DNA of 64,000 nucleotides from Burkholderia humptydooensis (GTDB lineage Bacteria > Pseudomonadota > Gammaproteobacteria > Burkholderiales > Burkholderiaceae). The first letter of the stretch is position 1, and every line of letters begins with the position of its first letter. Where the stretch lies: assembly GCF_001513745.1 (NCBI RefSeq), contig NZ_CP013380.1:1798001-1862000 (forward strand). The letters are read 5' to 3'. Shown one piece after another: positions 51,446 to 61,885 of the stretch. A model generated the notes under the pieces. That model saw only the letters and a program-made list of their open reading frames with translations, made no database searches and was not told the origin of the DNA. The translations under genes and the position numbers were made by a program.

Positions 51446-52783
51446 ATGAAACCGGTCATTGCCCTCGTTGGGCGCCCCAATGTGGGGAAATCCACGCTGT
51501 TCAACCGGCTCACGCGCTCGCGCGATGCGCTGGTCGCCGATCTGCCCGGCTTGACGCGCGATCGCCATTACGGCGAGGGGCGGGTCGGCGCGCGGCCGTA
51601 CCTCGTCGTCGACACGGGCGGCTTCGAGCCCGTCGCGAAGGACGGCATCCTGCACGAGATGGCGCGGCAGACGCGTCAGGCGGTCGAGGAGGCGGACGTC
51701 GTCGTGTTCATCGTCGACGGACGCAACGGCCTCGCGCCGCAGGACAAGTCGATCGCCGATTACCTGCGCAAGACCGGCCGGCCGATCTTCCTCGTCGTCA
51801 ACAAGGCCGAGGGGATGAAATACACGGCGGTCGCGTCGGATTTCTACGAGCTCGGCCTGGGCGACCCGCGCGCGATCTCGGCCGCGCATGGCGACGGCGT
51901 GACCGACATGATCAACGAGGCGCTCGAAGTCGCGTACGCGGGCCAGCCGGAAGAGAGCGAAGAGGACGCCGCCGCGCGCGGCACCAAGATCGCGATCGTC
52001 GGCCGGCCGAACGTCGGCAAATCGACGCTCGTCAACACGCTGATCGGCGAAGACCGCGTGATCGCATTCGACATGCCGGGCACGACGCGCGATTCGATCT
52101 ACGTCGATTTCGAGCGCAACGGCAAGCAGTACACGCTGATCGACACGGCGGGCCTGCGCCGCCGCGGCAAGGTGTTCGAGGCGATCGAGAAATTCTCGGT
52201 CGTGAAGACGCTGCAGTCGATCTCCGACGCGAACGTCGTCATTCTGCTGCTCGATGCGCAGCAGGACATCTCCGACCAGGACGCGCACATCGCGGGCTTC
52301 GTCGTCGAGCAGGGGCGCGCGCTCGTCGTCGGCGTGAACAAGTGGGACGGGCTCGACCCGCACGTGCGCGAGCGCACGAAGGCGGATCTCGCGCGCAAGC
52401 TGAAATTCCTCGATTTCGCGAAGTTCCACTTCATCTCGGCGGCGGAGAAGACGGGCATCGGCGCGCTGATGCGCTCGGTCGACGACGCGTACGCGGCCGC
52501 GATGAAGAAACTGCCGACGCCGAAGCTCACGCGCGCGCTGATCGAGGCGGTCGAGTTCCAGCAGCCGCGCCGCCGCGGCCCGGTGCGGCCGAAGCTGCGC
52601 TATGCGCACCAGGGCGGACAGAACCCGCCCATCATCGTGATCCACGGCAACGCGCTCGACGCCGTGACGGAAACGTACAAGCGCTATCTCGAGAATCGTT
52701 TCCGAGAAACTTTCTCGCTGACGGGCACTCCATTGCGCATAGAGTTCCGCTCGTCGACGAACCCGTACGCCGACAAGGACTGA
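51446..52783 (+). CDS. der: Ribosome assembly GTPase Der (EngA)
   Basis: 445 residues with two tandem GTPase domains. The first has G1 GRPNVGKST near residue 9 and G3 DTGGFE; the second has G1 GRPNVGKST near residue 185, [10 protein letters not shown] and G4 NKWD. A C-terminal KH-like domain follows ([37 protein letters not shown]). Required for 50S maturation. ATG 51446 starts [13 protein letters not shown] 276-base spacer separates it from bamB and shows no gene. Confidence 0.97.
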
Positions 52784-52917
52784 GCGGCGCGCGCCGCGTC
52801 GGCCGGTCGGCAGAGCCGGGCGGGGCGGACAAAATCGGCTATAGTGTAGCGATTGGCGGCGGCTCTCTTTTTCTTCGCCCCAATCTAGTTCAACCTGCAA
52901 AAAAGATGGAGTACGCC

Positions 52918-53157
52918 ATGAGCAACAAAGGGCAATTGTTACAAGACCCGTTTTTGAACGCACTGCGTAAAGAGCACGTGCCGGTTTCGATCTATCTCGT
53001 CAACGGCATCAAGCTCCAAGGGAACATTGAATCGTTCGACCAGTACGTCGTGTTGCTCCGGAACACAGTTACCCAGATGGTTTACAAGCACGCCATTTCG
53101 ACGGTCGTGCCGGCGCGTCCGGTGAACTTCCACCCGGATGCGGAAGCAGCGTCCTAA
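52918..53157 (+). CDS. hfq: RNA chaperone Hfq
   Basis: 79 residues: [68 protein letters not shown]. Sm1 and Sm2 motifs are complete, including the YKH triad of the proximal RNA-binding pore. Hexameric matchmaker for small RNAs and mRNAs. A -10-like TATAGT near 52841-52846 could be its promoter. hflX, hflK and hflC follow, the usual hfq-hflXKC neighbourhood. Confidence 0.98.
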
Positions 53158-53212
53158 CCCATGCCGCGGCTGGCTTGCGTCGCCGCCGGCAGCCGATGCC
53201 AGCCGCCTTATC

Positions 53213-54391
53213 TTGACGTCCGATAATTTGATCAACGCAGCGTTAGTGGGCATCGATTTCGGCAAGACCGATTTCGAAGCCAGTCTCGAAGAACTCAGCC
53301 TGCTCGCCTCCAGCGCGGGCGCCCATCCCGCCGTCACGCTGACGGGCCGCCGCGCGAGTCCCGACGCCGCGATGTTCGTTGGCAGCGGCAAAGCCGAGGA
53401 ACTGCGGCTTGCCTGCGAAGCGAACGACGTAGAAATTGTCATCTTCAATCACGCGCTCGCACCCGCCCAGCAACGCAATCTGGAGCGAATGCTTAATCGG
53501 CGCGTCGTCGACCGCACGAGCCTCATTCTCGACATCTTCGCGCAACGCGCGCGCAGCCACGAAGGCAAGTTGCAGGTCGAGCTCGCGCAACTGCAGTATC
53601 TCGCGACCCGGCTGATTCGGGCCTGGACCCACCTCGAGCGGCAAAAGGGTGGCATCGGCCTGCGCGGCCCCGGCGAAACGCAGCTCGAAACCGACCGCCG
53701 GCTGATCGGCGAGCGCATCAAGATGCTGAAGTCGCGGCTCGACAGGCTGCGCCGCCAGCATCACACGCAGCGCCGGCAGCGCGCGCGCAGCGGCGCGATG
53801 TCGGTGTCGCTCGTCGGCTATACGAACGCGGGCAAATCGACGCTCTTCAATGCGCTGACGAAAGCGCAGGCCTACGCGGCCGACCAGTTGTTCGCGACGC
53901 TCGACACGACGTCGCGGCGCGTGTATCTCGGCGACGAGGTCGGGCAGATCGTCGTGTCCGATACCGTCGGCTTCATTCGCGAACTGCCGCACCAACTCGT
54001 CGCGGCGTTTCGCGCGACGCTCGAGGAGACGATCCACGCGGATCTGCTGCTGCACGTCGTCGACGCGTCGAGCGCGGTGCGGCTCGAGCAGATCGAGCAG
54101 GTCAACGACGTGCTGCGCGAAATCGGGGCGGACTCGATCCGCCAGGTTCTCGTGTTCAACAAGATCGATGCGGTGCCCGAGCTCGCGGCCCGCGGCGGCG
54201 CGGTCGAACGGGACGAGTATGGTAATATTTCGCGCGTCTTTTTGAGCGCGCGCACGGGCCAGGGTCTGGATTCGCTGCGTGCCGCCATCGCCGAGATCGC
54301 TACCGCGGAACATCTTGTCGGCGCCGTGCCGCTCGGCGGCGCGCCGGCGCAACCACACGAAGACCACCCGGTTTCCGAACACGGGCGCTGA
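53213..54391 (+). CDS. hflX: GTPase HflX
   Basis: 392 residues from TTG 53213. The N-terminal HflX domain has VTLTGRRASPDAAMFVGSGKAEELRLACEANDVEIVIFNHALAPAQQRNLE and the coiled-coil/GTP-linking segment GIGLRGPGETQLETDRR. The G domain has G1 GYTNAGKSTLFNAL, G3 DTVGFIRELPHQL and G4 NKID. It rescues or splits stalled ribosomes under stress. The start is uncertain: an ATG at 53138 overlaps hfq by 20 bases, and TTG 53213 fits the family N-terminus (LTSDNLINAALVGIDFGK) better. Confidence 0.93.
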   Translation: MTSDNLINAALVGIDFGKTDFEASLEELSLLASSAGAHPAVTLTGRRASPDAAMFVGSGKAEELRLACEANDVEIVIFNHALAPAQQRNLERMLNRRVVDRTSLILDIFAQRARSHEGKLQVELAQLQYLATRLIRAWTHLERQKGGIGLRGPGETQLETDRRLIGERIKMLKSRLDRLRRQHHTQRRQRARSGAMSVSLVGYTNAGKSTLFNALTKAQAYAADQLFATLDTTSRRVYLGDEVGQIVVSDTVGFIRELPHQLVAAFRATLEETIHADLLLHVVDASSAVRLEQIEQVNDVLREIGADSIRQVLVFNKIDAVPELAARGGAVERDEYGNISRVFLSARTGQGLDSLRAAIAEIATAEHLVGAVPLGGAPAQPHEDHPVSEHGR

Positions 54392-54436
54392 CGGCTGCGG
54401 CCGATCGAGTTGCTCCAATCTGGTGAACAAATACAG

Positions 54437-55804
54437 GTGAACGATTACAACGAGCGGAGTACCTGGCGGCGAATGCGCGCCTTGCTGTCGATCAACGATC
54501 CCCGCTGGGGACGCGGCGGCAACGGCGACAAGCCGCGCGCGAACGAATCGAAACGCCCGAACGGGCGCGACGACGGCCCCCCGGATCTCGACGAAATGTG
54601 GCGGAACTTCAACCGTCGCCTGAGCGGCTGGTTCGGCGGCAAGGGCGGCGGCAACAACGGCTTTCGTCCCGACAACGGGCGTGCCGCGCGCGTCGGCGTC
54701 GGCATTGTCACGGGCGTGCTGATCGCGATCTATCTCGGCAGCGGCATCTTCATCGTTCAGGATGGCCAGACGGGCGTCGTGCTGCGCTTCGGCGAATACA
54801 CAGGCTCGGTCGGCGACGGCGTTCACTGGCGCCTGCCGTATCCGTTCGAATCGCACGAGATCGTCGACACCGCGCAGGTGCGCTCGATCGAGATCGGTCG
54901 CAACAACGTTGTGCGGCTCGCGAACGTGAAGGACGCGTCGATGCTCACGCGCGATGCCGACATCGTCGACGTGCGTTTCGCCGTTCAATATCGGGTCGGA
55001 TCCCCGACCGATTACCTGTTTCGCGCCGTCGACCCCGAGCGCAGCGTGTCGCAGGCCGCACAGGCGGCGGTGCGCGAGATTGTCGGCGCGAAGCGTGCTG
55101 AAGACGTGCTCGCGCAGGATCGCGACGCGCTGCGCGATGCGCTCGCGAAGGCGATCCAGCGCGACCTCGACCGCTATCGCACGGGCCTCGTCGTGACCGG
55201 CGTGACCGTGCAGAGCGTGGCGCCCCCCGAGCAGGTGCAGGCGGCCGTCGACGACATCGCGAAGGCGCGCCAGGACAGCGAGGCCGCGAAGAACGCCGCG
55301 CAGGCGTATGCGAGCGAATTGCTGCCGCGCGCGCAGGGCGACGCGGCGAAGATGGTCGACGACGCGAAGTCTTACGCCGAGCGCGTCGCCGCGCAGGCCG
55401 AGGGCGACGCGGAGCGCTTCAAGCAGGTCTACGCGCAGTACTCGAAGGCGCCCGCGGTGATTCGCGAGCGGATGTACCTCGAGACGATGCAGGAGATCTA
55501 TTCGAACACGACGAAGGTGTACGTCGGCAACAAGGCGGGCAACAGCGTGCTGTATCTGCCGCTCGACAAGATCGTCGAGGCGGGGCGCCAGCGCGCGGCC
55601 GAGGCGGCGAGCGCCGCCGCCGCGACGCCTGCGAGCGGCGCGCAAGCGCCCACGCCCGCGTTTTCCGCGCCGGCATCGGCCGCGGCTGCCGCGAGCGCGC
55701 CGCGCGCGTCGGCGCCCGCCGCGGCGAGCCCGGCGTCCGGCAGCGATTCGCTGCGCTCGCGCGAGGCGTTCCGCAGCCGTTCGCGCACCGACGATCTGCA
55801 GTAA
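54437..55804 (+). CDS. hflK: Membrane protease regulator HflK
   Basis: 455 residues. It has a polar, Gly/Asn-rich N-terminus, one transmembrane helix near 88-108 (VGVGIVTGVLIAIYLGSGIFIV), an SPFH/band-7 domain (about 110-330) including GVVLRFGEYTGSVGDGVHWRLPYPFE and DADIVDVRFAVQYRV, and an Ala/Ser/Pro-rich C-terminal tail. HflK and HflC form a cage that regulates FtsH. GTG 54437 (VNDYNERSTW) follows an ACAGG element; an ATG 12 codons on is possible. hflC follows 15 bases after its stop. Confidence 0.95.
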   Translation: MNDYNERSTWRRMRALLSINDPRWGRGGNGDKPRANESKRPNGRDDGPPDLDEMWRNFNRRLSGWFGGKGGGNNGFRPDNGRAARVGVGIVTGVLIAIYLGSGIFIVQDGQTGVVLRFGEYTGSVGDGVHWRLPYPFESHEIVDTAQVRSIEIGRNNVVRLANVKDASMLTRDADIVDVRFAVQYRVGSPTDYLFRAVDPERSVSQAAQAAVREIVGAKRAEDVLAQDRDALRDALAKAIQRDLDRYRTGLVVTGVTVQSVAPPEQVQAAVDDIAKARQDSEAAKNAAQAYASELLPRAQGDAAKMVDDAKSYAERVAAQAEGDAERFKQVYAQYSKAPAVIRERMYLETMQEIYSNTTKVYVGNKAGNSVLYLPLDKIVEAGRQRAAEAASAAAATPASGAQAPTPAFSAPASAAAAASAPRASAPAAASPASGSDSLRSREAFRSRSRTDDLQ

Positions 55805-55819
55805 CGAGGAGCGCTTTAC

Positions 55820-56719
55820 ATGAACCGAATCATCGCGCTCGTCGTAGCGATCGTCATCGTCGCGCTGGTGGCTTCGTCGACGGTGCTCGTCGTCGATCCG
55901 CGCCATACGGCCGTGCTGTCGTCGCGCGACGGCGACACGCCGGCGCTCGCCGGCCCCGGCCTGCATTTCAAGCTGCCGCAGCCGTTGCAGACGGCGACGC
56001 TCGTCGACGTCCGCGTGCAGACGCTCGACTCGGCCGATCCGCTGAGCCTCGCGACGAAGGACAAGAGCGACGTGCTCGTGAGCCCCGTCGTCAAATACCG
56101 GATCGCCGACGTGCTCAAGTACTACAGGGAGACGGGCGGCGCGCCGCGCGGCGAGGTCGATCGCCTGACGGCGGCGGCCAGGGGCGCGCTCGGCGCCGCG
56201 TTCGCGAAGCGCGATCTCGACGACGCGCTCGGCAGCCAGCGTGCGATCGCCGACGATGCGAAGCGCGCGCTGCAGGCCGACGCGGCGCCGCTCGGCATCG
56301 ACGTCGTCGACGTGCAACTGACGCGCGTCGACCTGCCCGCCGCGCAGGCGGACGGCGCGTATCAGCGGATGACGGCCGAGCTGCAGCGCGAGGCCGAGCG
56401 CGAGCGCGCGGAAGGTGCGGCGCAGGCGGAAGAGATCAAGGCGGACGCGGCCCGGCAGCAGCAGACGATTCTCGCGGAAGGCTACAAATCCGCGCAGTCG
56501 ATCAAGGGCGAGGGCGACGCGAAGGCCGCGTCGATCGCCGCCGACGCGTTCGGCCGCGATCCGCAGTTCTACCAGTTCTACGCGAGCCTGCAGGCGTATC
56601 GGAACAGCTTCAAGCCGAACGACGTGATCGTCGTCGATCCGGACAGCGAGTTCTTCCGCTTCATGCGCAGCCCGACGGGCGGCGCCGCGGCGCCGGCTGC
56701 CGCGCCCCGCAACCGTTGA
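55820..56719 (+). CDS. hflC: Membrane protease regulator HflC
   Basis: 299 residues, partner of HflK. It has an N-terminal transmembrane helix (MNRIIALVVAIVIVALVASSTVLVV), an SPFH domain (HTAVLSSRDGDTPALAGPGLHFKLPQPLQTATLVDVRVQTLD), an acidic helical stalk (ELQREAERERAEGAAQAEEIKADAARQQQTILAEGY), and the conserved end FYQFYASLQAYRNSF...FFRFMRSP. The ribosome binding site ACGAGGAGCG lies just upstream. Confidence 0.96.
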   Translation: MNRIIALVVAIVIVALVASSTVLVVDPRHTAVLSSRDGDTPALAGPGLHFKLPQPLQTATLVDVRVQTLDSADPLSLATKDKSDVLVSPVVKYRIADVLKYYRETGGAPRGEVDRLTAAARGALGAAFAKRDLDDALGSQRAIADDAKRALQADAAPLGIDVVDVQLTRVDLPAAQADGAYQRMTAELQREAERERAEGAAQAEEIKADAARQQQTILAEGYKSAQSIKGEGDAKAASIAADAFGRDPQFYQFYASLQAYRNSFKPNDVIVVDPDSEFFRFMRSPTGGAAAPAAAPRNR

Positions 56720-56743
56720 TGTGCAAGGGGCGTCGTCGTCTGC

Positions 56744-56935
56744 ATGGATCTCGCTGGCTCGTTACTGCTCGCTCTCGCGCTGATGCTCATCATCGAGGGC
56801 GCCTTTCCGTTCGTGTTTCCGAGCGCGTGGCGCGACACGTTCCGTAGAATAGCGGAGCGGCCCCCGCACCATATCCGGATCGGCGGGTTCATCGTGATGG
56901 CGCTCGGGCTCGCGCTGCTTCTGCTCGTCACCTGA
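56744..56935 (+). CDS. Small membrane protein of the DUF2065 family
   Basis: 63 residues with two hydrophobic helices: MDLAGSLLLALALMLIIEGAFPFVFPSAWRDTFRRIAE, then a short loop, then IRIGGFIVMALGLALLLLVT. Matches DUF2065 (YjeT-like), typically encoded just after hflC in proteobacteria, as here. Function unknown. It probably shares the hflK-hflC transcript. Confidence 0.9.
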   Translation: MDLAGSLLLALALMLIIEGAFPFVFPSAWRDTFRRIAERPPHHIRIGGFIVMALGLALLLLVT

Positions 56936-57055
56936 TCCGGCCGCTTGCGCCCGTTCGGCGCCGCCCGGCCATCCGCCGAGGCGCCGGGCGCCGACCCGAT
57001 TCCAATCCGAGGCGCGCGACGCGCGCGCCGTGTTTCCTGTCGTAGGACCGCCACG

Positions 57056-58204
57056 ATGTCGACCTGGTTACTTCCCGAGAATATTGCCGACGTGCTGCCG
57101 TCGGAGGCGCGCAAGATCGAGGAGCTGCGTCGCAGGCTGCTCGACCGCTTTCGTTCGTACGGCTACGAGATGGTCATGCCGCCGCTCCTCGAGTATCTGG
57201 AGTCGCTGCTGACGAGCGGCGGCAACGAGCTGCGCCTGCGCACGTTCAAGCTCGTCGATCAGGTGTCGGGCCGCACGCTCGGCTTGCGCGCCGACATGAC
57301 GCCGCAGGTCGCGCGGATCGACGCGCACCTGCTGAACCGCCAGGGCGTGACGCGCCTCTGCTATGCGGGCCCCGTGCTGCACACGCGTCCGCGCGGGCTG
57401 CACGCGAGCCGCGAGCAGTTGCAGATCGGCGCGGAAATCTATGGGCATGCGGGCCTTGAGGCCGATCAGGAGATCCAGCAACTGATGCTCGATGCGCTGC
57501 ACCTGACCGGCCTGAAGAAAATCCGGCTCGACCTCTGTCACGCGGGCGTGCTGGCCGCGCTCTTCGCGCGCGACGCGGTTGCGGCCGAGCGCGGCGAGGC
57601 GCTCTACGACGCGCTCGCCGGCAAGGACGTGCCGCGCCTCACCGAGCTGACCGACGACCTCGGCGCCGATACGCGCGCCGCGCTGCGTGCGCTGCCGCGC
57701 CTGTACGGCGACGCGTCAGTGCTCGACGAGGCGCGCCGCCAGTTGCCGGCGCTGCCGGAGATCGCCCGCGCGCTCGACGATCTCGCGCATCTCGTCGCGC
57801 AGGTGAAGGATGCCGAGGTCGCGATCGATCTCGCCGATCTGCGCGGCTACGCGTATCACAGCGGCGCGATGTTCGCCGCGTACGTCGACGGCGTGCCGAA
57901 CGCGGTCGCGCACGGCGGCCGCTACGACCACGTCGGCCAGGCTTACGGCCGTGCGCGTCCGGCGACGGGCTTTTCGCTCGACCTGCGCGAAATCGCGCGG
58001 ATCTCGCCGGTCGAGGCGCGCGGCTCCGCGATTCTCGCGCCGTGGAAGCAGGACGACGCGCTGCGCGCGGCGGTGGGCGCGCTGCGCGACGCGGGCGAGG
58101 TGGTGATACAGGCGCTGCCGGGGCACGATCACGTGCTCGACGAATTCGCATGCGATCGCGCGCTCGTCGAGCGCGACGGCGCGTGGGTGGTCGAGCCCCG
58201 CTGA
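57056..58204 (+). CDS. hisZ: ATP phosphoribosyltransferase regulatory subunit HisZ
   Basis: 382 residues, a histidyl-tRNA synthetase paralogue lacking the anticodon domain. It starts [51 protein letters not shown], with [18 protein letters not shown] and [26 protein letters not shown]. The catalytic HisRS residues of motif 2/3 are degenerate. It activates the short-form HisG in histidine synthesis; hisG is elsewhere. The hflC-DUF2065-hisZ-purA order is conserved in related bacteria. Confidence 0.95.
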   Translation: MSTWLLPENIADVLPSEARKIEELRRRLLDRFRSYGYEMVMPPLLEYLESLLTSGGNELRLRTFKLVDQVSGRTLGLRADMTPQVARIDAHLLNRQGVTRLCYAGPVLHTRPRGLHASREQLQIGAEIYGHAGLEADQEIQQLMLDALHLTGLKKIRLDLCHAGVLAALFARDAVAAERGEALYDALAGKDVPRLTELTDDLGADTRAALRALPRLYGDASVLDEARRQLPALPEIARALDDLAHLVAQVKDAEVAIDLADLRGYAYHSGAMFAAYVDGVPNAVAHGGRYDHVGQAYGRARPATGFSLDLREIARISPVEARGSAILAPWKQDDALRAAVGALRDAGEVVIQALPGHDHVLDEFACDRALVERDGAWVVEPR

Positions 58205-58319
58205 ACGTGTTGCGCCACCGGGCTTCCGATGCGCGTCCAGCGTGCAATGTTGTTGAAGCGAAACGGAAAAATTCGGAGCCGGCGGCGAACCTAGGTAGAA
58301 TACGTTTTTAACCAGCTAA

Positions 58320-59675
<1,356 letters not shown>

Positions 59676-59682
59676 ATCGCCG

Positions 59683-60276
59683 ATGACGCAGAACCTCATG
59701 ACCGCGCTCAAGATGTCCGATCCGCGCAACGACGACAAGAATCTCTGGGTCGGCTGGGACGAATACCACCGGCTGATCGAGATGCTCGCGCTCGCCGTGC
59801 ACGATTCCGGGTGGAAGTTCGACAAGATCCTGTGCCTCGCGCGCGGCGGGCTGCGCGTCGGCGATCAGCTCTCGCGCATCTACGATCTGCCGCTCGCGAT
59901 TCTCGCGACGAGCTCGTATCGCGAGGCGGCGGGCACGCAGCAGGGCGATCTCGATATCGCGCAGTACATCACGATGACGCGCGGCGAACTGACGGGCAAC
60001 GTGCTGCTCGTCGACGATCTCGTCGATTCGGGCGTGACGCTCGCGCGCGTCCAGCAGCATCTGAAGGAGCGCTATCCGGCCGTGACAGCCGTGCGCTCGG
60101 CCGTGCTCTGGTACAAGGGCTGCTCGACGGTGAAGCCCGATTATCACGTCCAGTATCTGCCGACGAATCCGTGGATTCATCAGCCATTCGAAGAATGGGA
60201 TACCGTGCGTCCGCACAATCTCGCGGCGTGGATCAAGCGCGGCAACGCGCAGCGCGACGACGCGTCCGCCGCATAA
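59683..60276 (+). CDS. Purine-type phosphoribosyltransferase
   Basis: 197 residues of the type I PRTase fold. The PRPP-binding loop is NVLLVDDLVDSGVTLARV, and the conserved N-terminal features are YHRLIEMLALAVHDSGWKFDKILCLARGGLRVGDQLSRI. The C-terminal hood holds WKxx-type aromatic contacts (WYKGCSTVKPDYHVQYLPTNPWIHQPFEEWD). Resembles bacterial xanthine/hypoxanthine (Gpt/Hpt-like) salvage enzymes; exact base preference cannot be read. Cotranscription with purA is likely. Its terminator is interrupted by the ISL3 element. Confidence 0.87.
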   Translation: MTQNLMTALKMSDPRNDDKNLWVGWDEYHRLIEMLALAVHDSGWKFDKILCLARGGLRVGDQLSRIYDLPLAILATSSYREAAGTQQGDLDIAQYITMTRGELTGNVLLVDDLVDSGVTLARVQQHLKERYPAVTAVRSAVLWYKGCSTVKPDYHVQYLPTNPWIHQPFEEWDTVRPHNLAAWIKRGNAQRDDASAA

Positions 60277-60297
60277 GCGCGCGGGATGTCGCACCGG

Positions 60298-60328
60298 AAA
60301 CGGCGCCTCGATGGCGCCGTTTTTTTTA
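60298..60328 (+). terminator. Intrinsic terminator after the phosphoribosyltransferase gene
   Basis: AAACGGCGCC, loop TCGAT, GGCGCCGTTTTTTTT, 22 bases past the stop. The T-tract with the following A (60321-60328) is the target duplicated by the ISL3 element, which begins at 60329. Confidence 0.93.
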
Positions 60329-61634
60329 GGTTCATCGCGGATTACCGGGGAACGCGGCGCGGATCTTGAGAAAGAAGTATTCCTCGTCGCGGTACCCGTA
60401 AGCCCGACGCTTGATGACCTTGATGGTGTTGTTGATGCCTTCGACGATGCTGGTATTAAGCGGATGTCGGCAGCGGGCCACGATTCCGTGCCAGTAACCC
60501 TGCAGGCGCTGCGCAAACAGTTGCAGCGCGGCAATTCCGCTTTGCCGGGCTTGCTCGATCCATTGTTCCCAGGCCTTTTCCGCCCAGGCAGGCTTGCGGT
60601 AGAACCAGAGCCGCTTGAGTTCGTCACGTAGCACGTAGACGCACAACAATGGCTGATTGGCGGCCAGCAGTTCCTTCAGATGCACGGACTGCTCGGGCTT
60701 CAGGTTGTGGCGGTTGCGCAGCAGCAACCAGCGGCTGGACTTCAGGACCTTCCGGGCCGGCCGGTCATGGCGCAACTGATTGGCCTGATCGACCCGTACC
60801 CGATCGATCACCTCACGCCCGTACTTGGCCACGACGTGGAACAGGTCGTAGACGACCTCAGCCTGCGGACACTGCGCTTTGATCTCCAACTCGTAGGCCG
60901 TGGTCATGTCGATGGCCACTGCTTCGATGCGCTCGGCAACACCCTGGGGAAGCTGTTCGAAGAAGGCTCTGGCCGTCTCGCGCGAGCGTCCCGCTCCAAT
61001 CCAGAGCACTTGCCGACCAATCGGATCGACCACCACCGTGGCGTAGCGATGACCTTTATGGAGCGCGAACTCGTCCATCGCCAGATAGCGGATCGTCGAC
61101 CAGTCAGGATCAGCCACACGCGCTCGCAAGCGCATCTTGTCGATCGATTTGACCGTGTGCCAGCCCAAATCGTAGAAGGCGGCGACCGCCTGCACGCTGG
61201 CCGCCTGCAGCAGTTTCTCGCAGGCCTTGGCAAATCGCTCCGTCACTCGCTGGTAACGGCCCAGCCACGCCAGTTTCTCCAGTCGCGGACCGCCGCAGCG
61301 TTCGCACCAGACTCGGCGGCGGGGGACGTGCAGTACCACCCGGTACTCGAACAGTGGCAGATCGCGCACCCGGCGAACCGTCGTCTCATGAATCTGCTGG
61401 CAGCGTGCACCGCACTGTTCGCAGTACATGACCTTGCTGACCGGCTTCAAATACAGCGACAGCGTACGGCCTTCTCCTTCCGGCCATTCCACCCCCTCTA
61501 ACCGATAGCCGGTCCAGCAACCCAGTGCTTGAAGTGCCTTGCGATCGAGCAATTCTGCCTCCTGACCTCCTTAAAGTCAGGCGTCAGGTTACGCAATCGC
61601 CATCAAACCCTCCACGGTTTCCTGCGATGAACCT
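60329..61634 (-). mobile_element. ISL3-family insertion sequence
   Basis: 1306 bases. Imperfect terminal inverted repeats of about 24 bases, both beginning GGTTCATCGC and sharing the later ACCG block. An exact 8-base target duplication TTTTTTTA flanks it (60321-60328 and 61635-61642), the size known for ISL3. One intact transposase on the minus strand; its stop codon lies inside the left inverted repeat. All features suggest a recent, complete copy. Confidence 0.95.
60332..61552 (-). CDS. ISL3-family transposase
   Basis: 406 residues. An N-terminal zinc-ribbon pair (YCEQCGARC and WCERCGGPR) and helix-turn-helix region (about 75-130) are followed by the DDE transposase domain with RYLAMDEFALHKGHRYATVVVDPIGRQVLWIG, AVAIDMTTAYELEIKAQCPQAEVVYDLFHV and IVEGINNTIKVIKRRAYGYRDEEYFFLKIRAAF. 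The start is TTG 61552, supported by AGGAGG five bases upstream. The frame is intact. It is not related in function to neighbouring genes. Confidence 0.94.
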   Translation of the reverse strand: MLDRKALQALGCWTGYRLEGVEWPEGEGRTLSLYLKPVSKVMYCEQCGARCQQIHETTVRRVRDLPLFEYRVVLHVPRRRVWCERCGGPRLEKLAWLGRYQRVTERFAKACEKLLQAASVQAVAAFYDLGWHTVKSIDKMRLRARVADPDWSTIRYLAMDEFALHKGHRYATVVVDPIGRQVLWIGAGRSRETARAFFEQLPQGVAERIEAVAIDMTTAYELEIKAQCPQAEVVYDLFHVVAKYGREVIDRVRVDQANQLRHDRPARKVLKSSRWLLLRNRHNLKPEQSVHLKELLAANQPLLCVYVLRDELKRLWFYRKPAWAEKAWEQWIEQARQSGIAALQLFAQRLQGYWHGIVARCRHPLNTSIVEGINNTIKVIKRRAYGYRDEEYFFLKIRAAFPGNPR

Positions 61635-61885
61635 TTTTTTAGGGGGTGCGTTCGATCTTTTACGTCTTCTTTACGGTATCCGAAGAATCGCGCGACGAGG
61701 GTAGGCGCGGCGCCCGCGCACGGCTATCATGACGCCCCATCGCGGCAGGAGGCATCGCGCCCCCATGCTACACTTGGCGCGCCGCAGCAAGTGGTGTGCC
61801 GACAACGCCAGTGGGCGGCATTTTTGCGTGCCCAGTTAGAGTAGCGCTCGTTTTTCCGACCCCAGCACGGATTTATACCGCTTTT

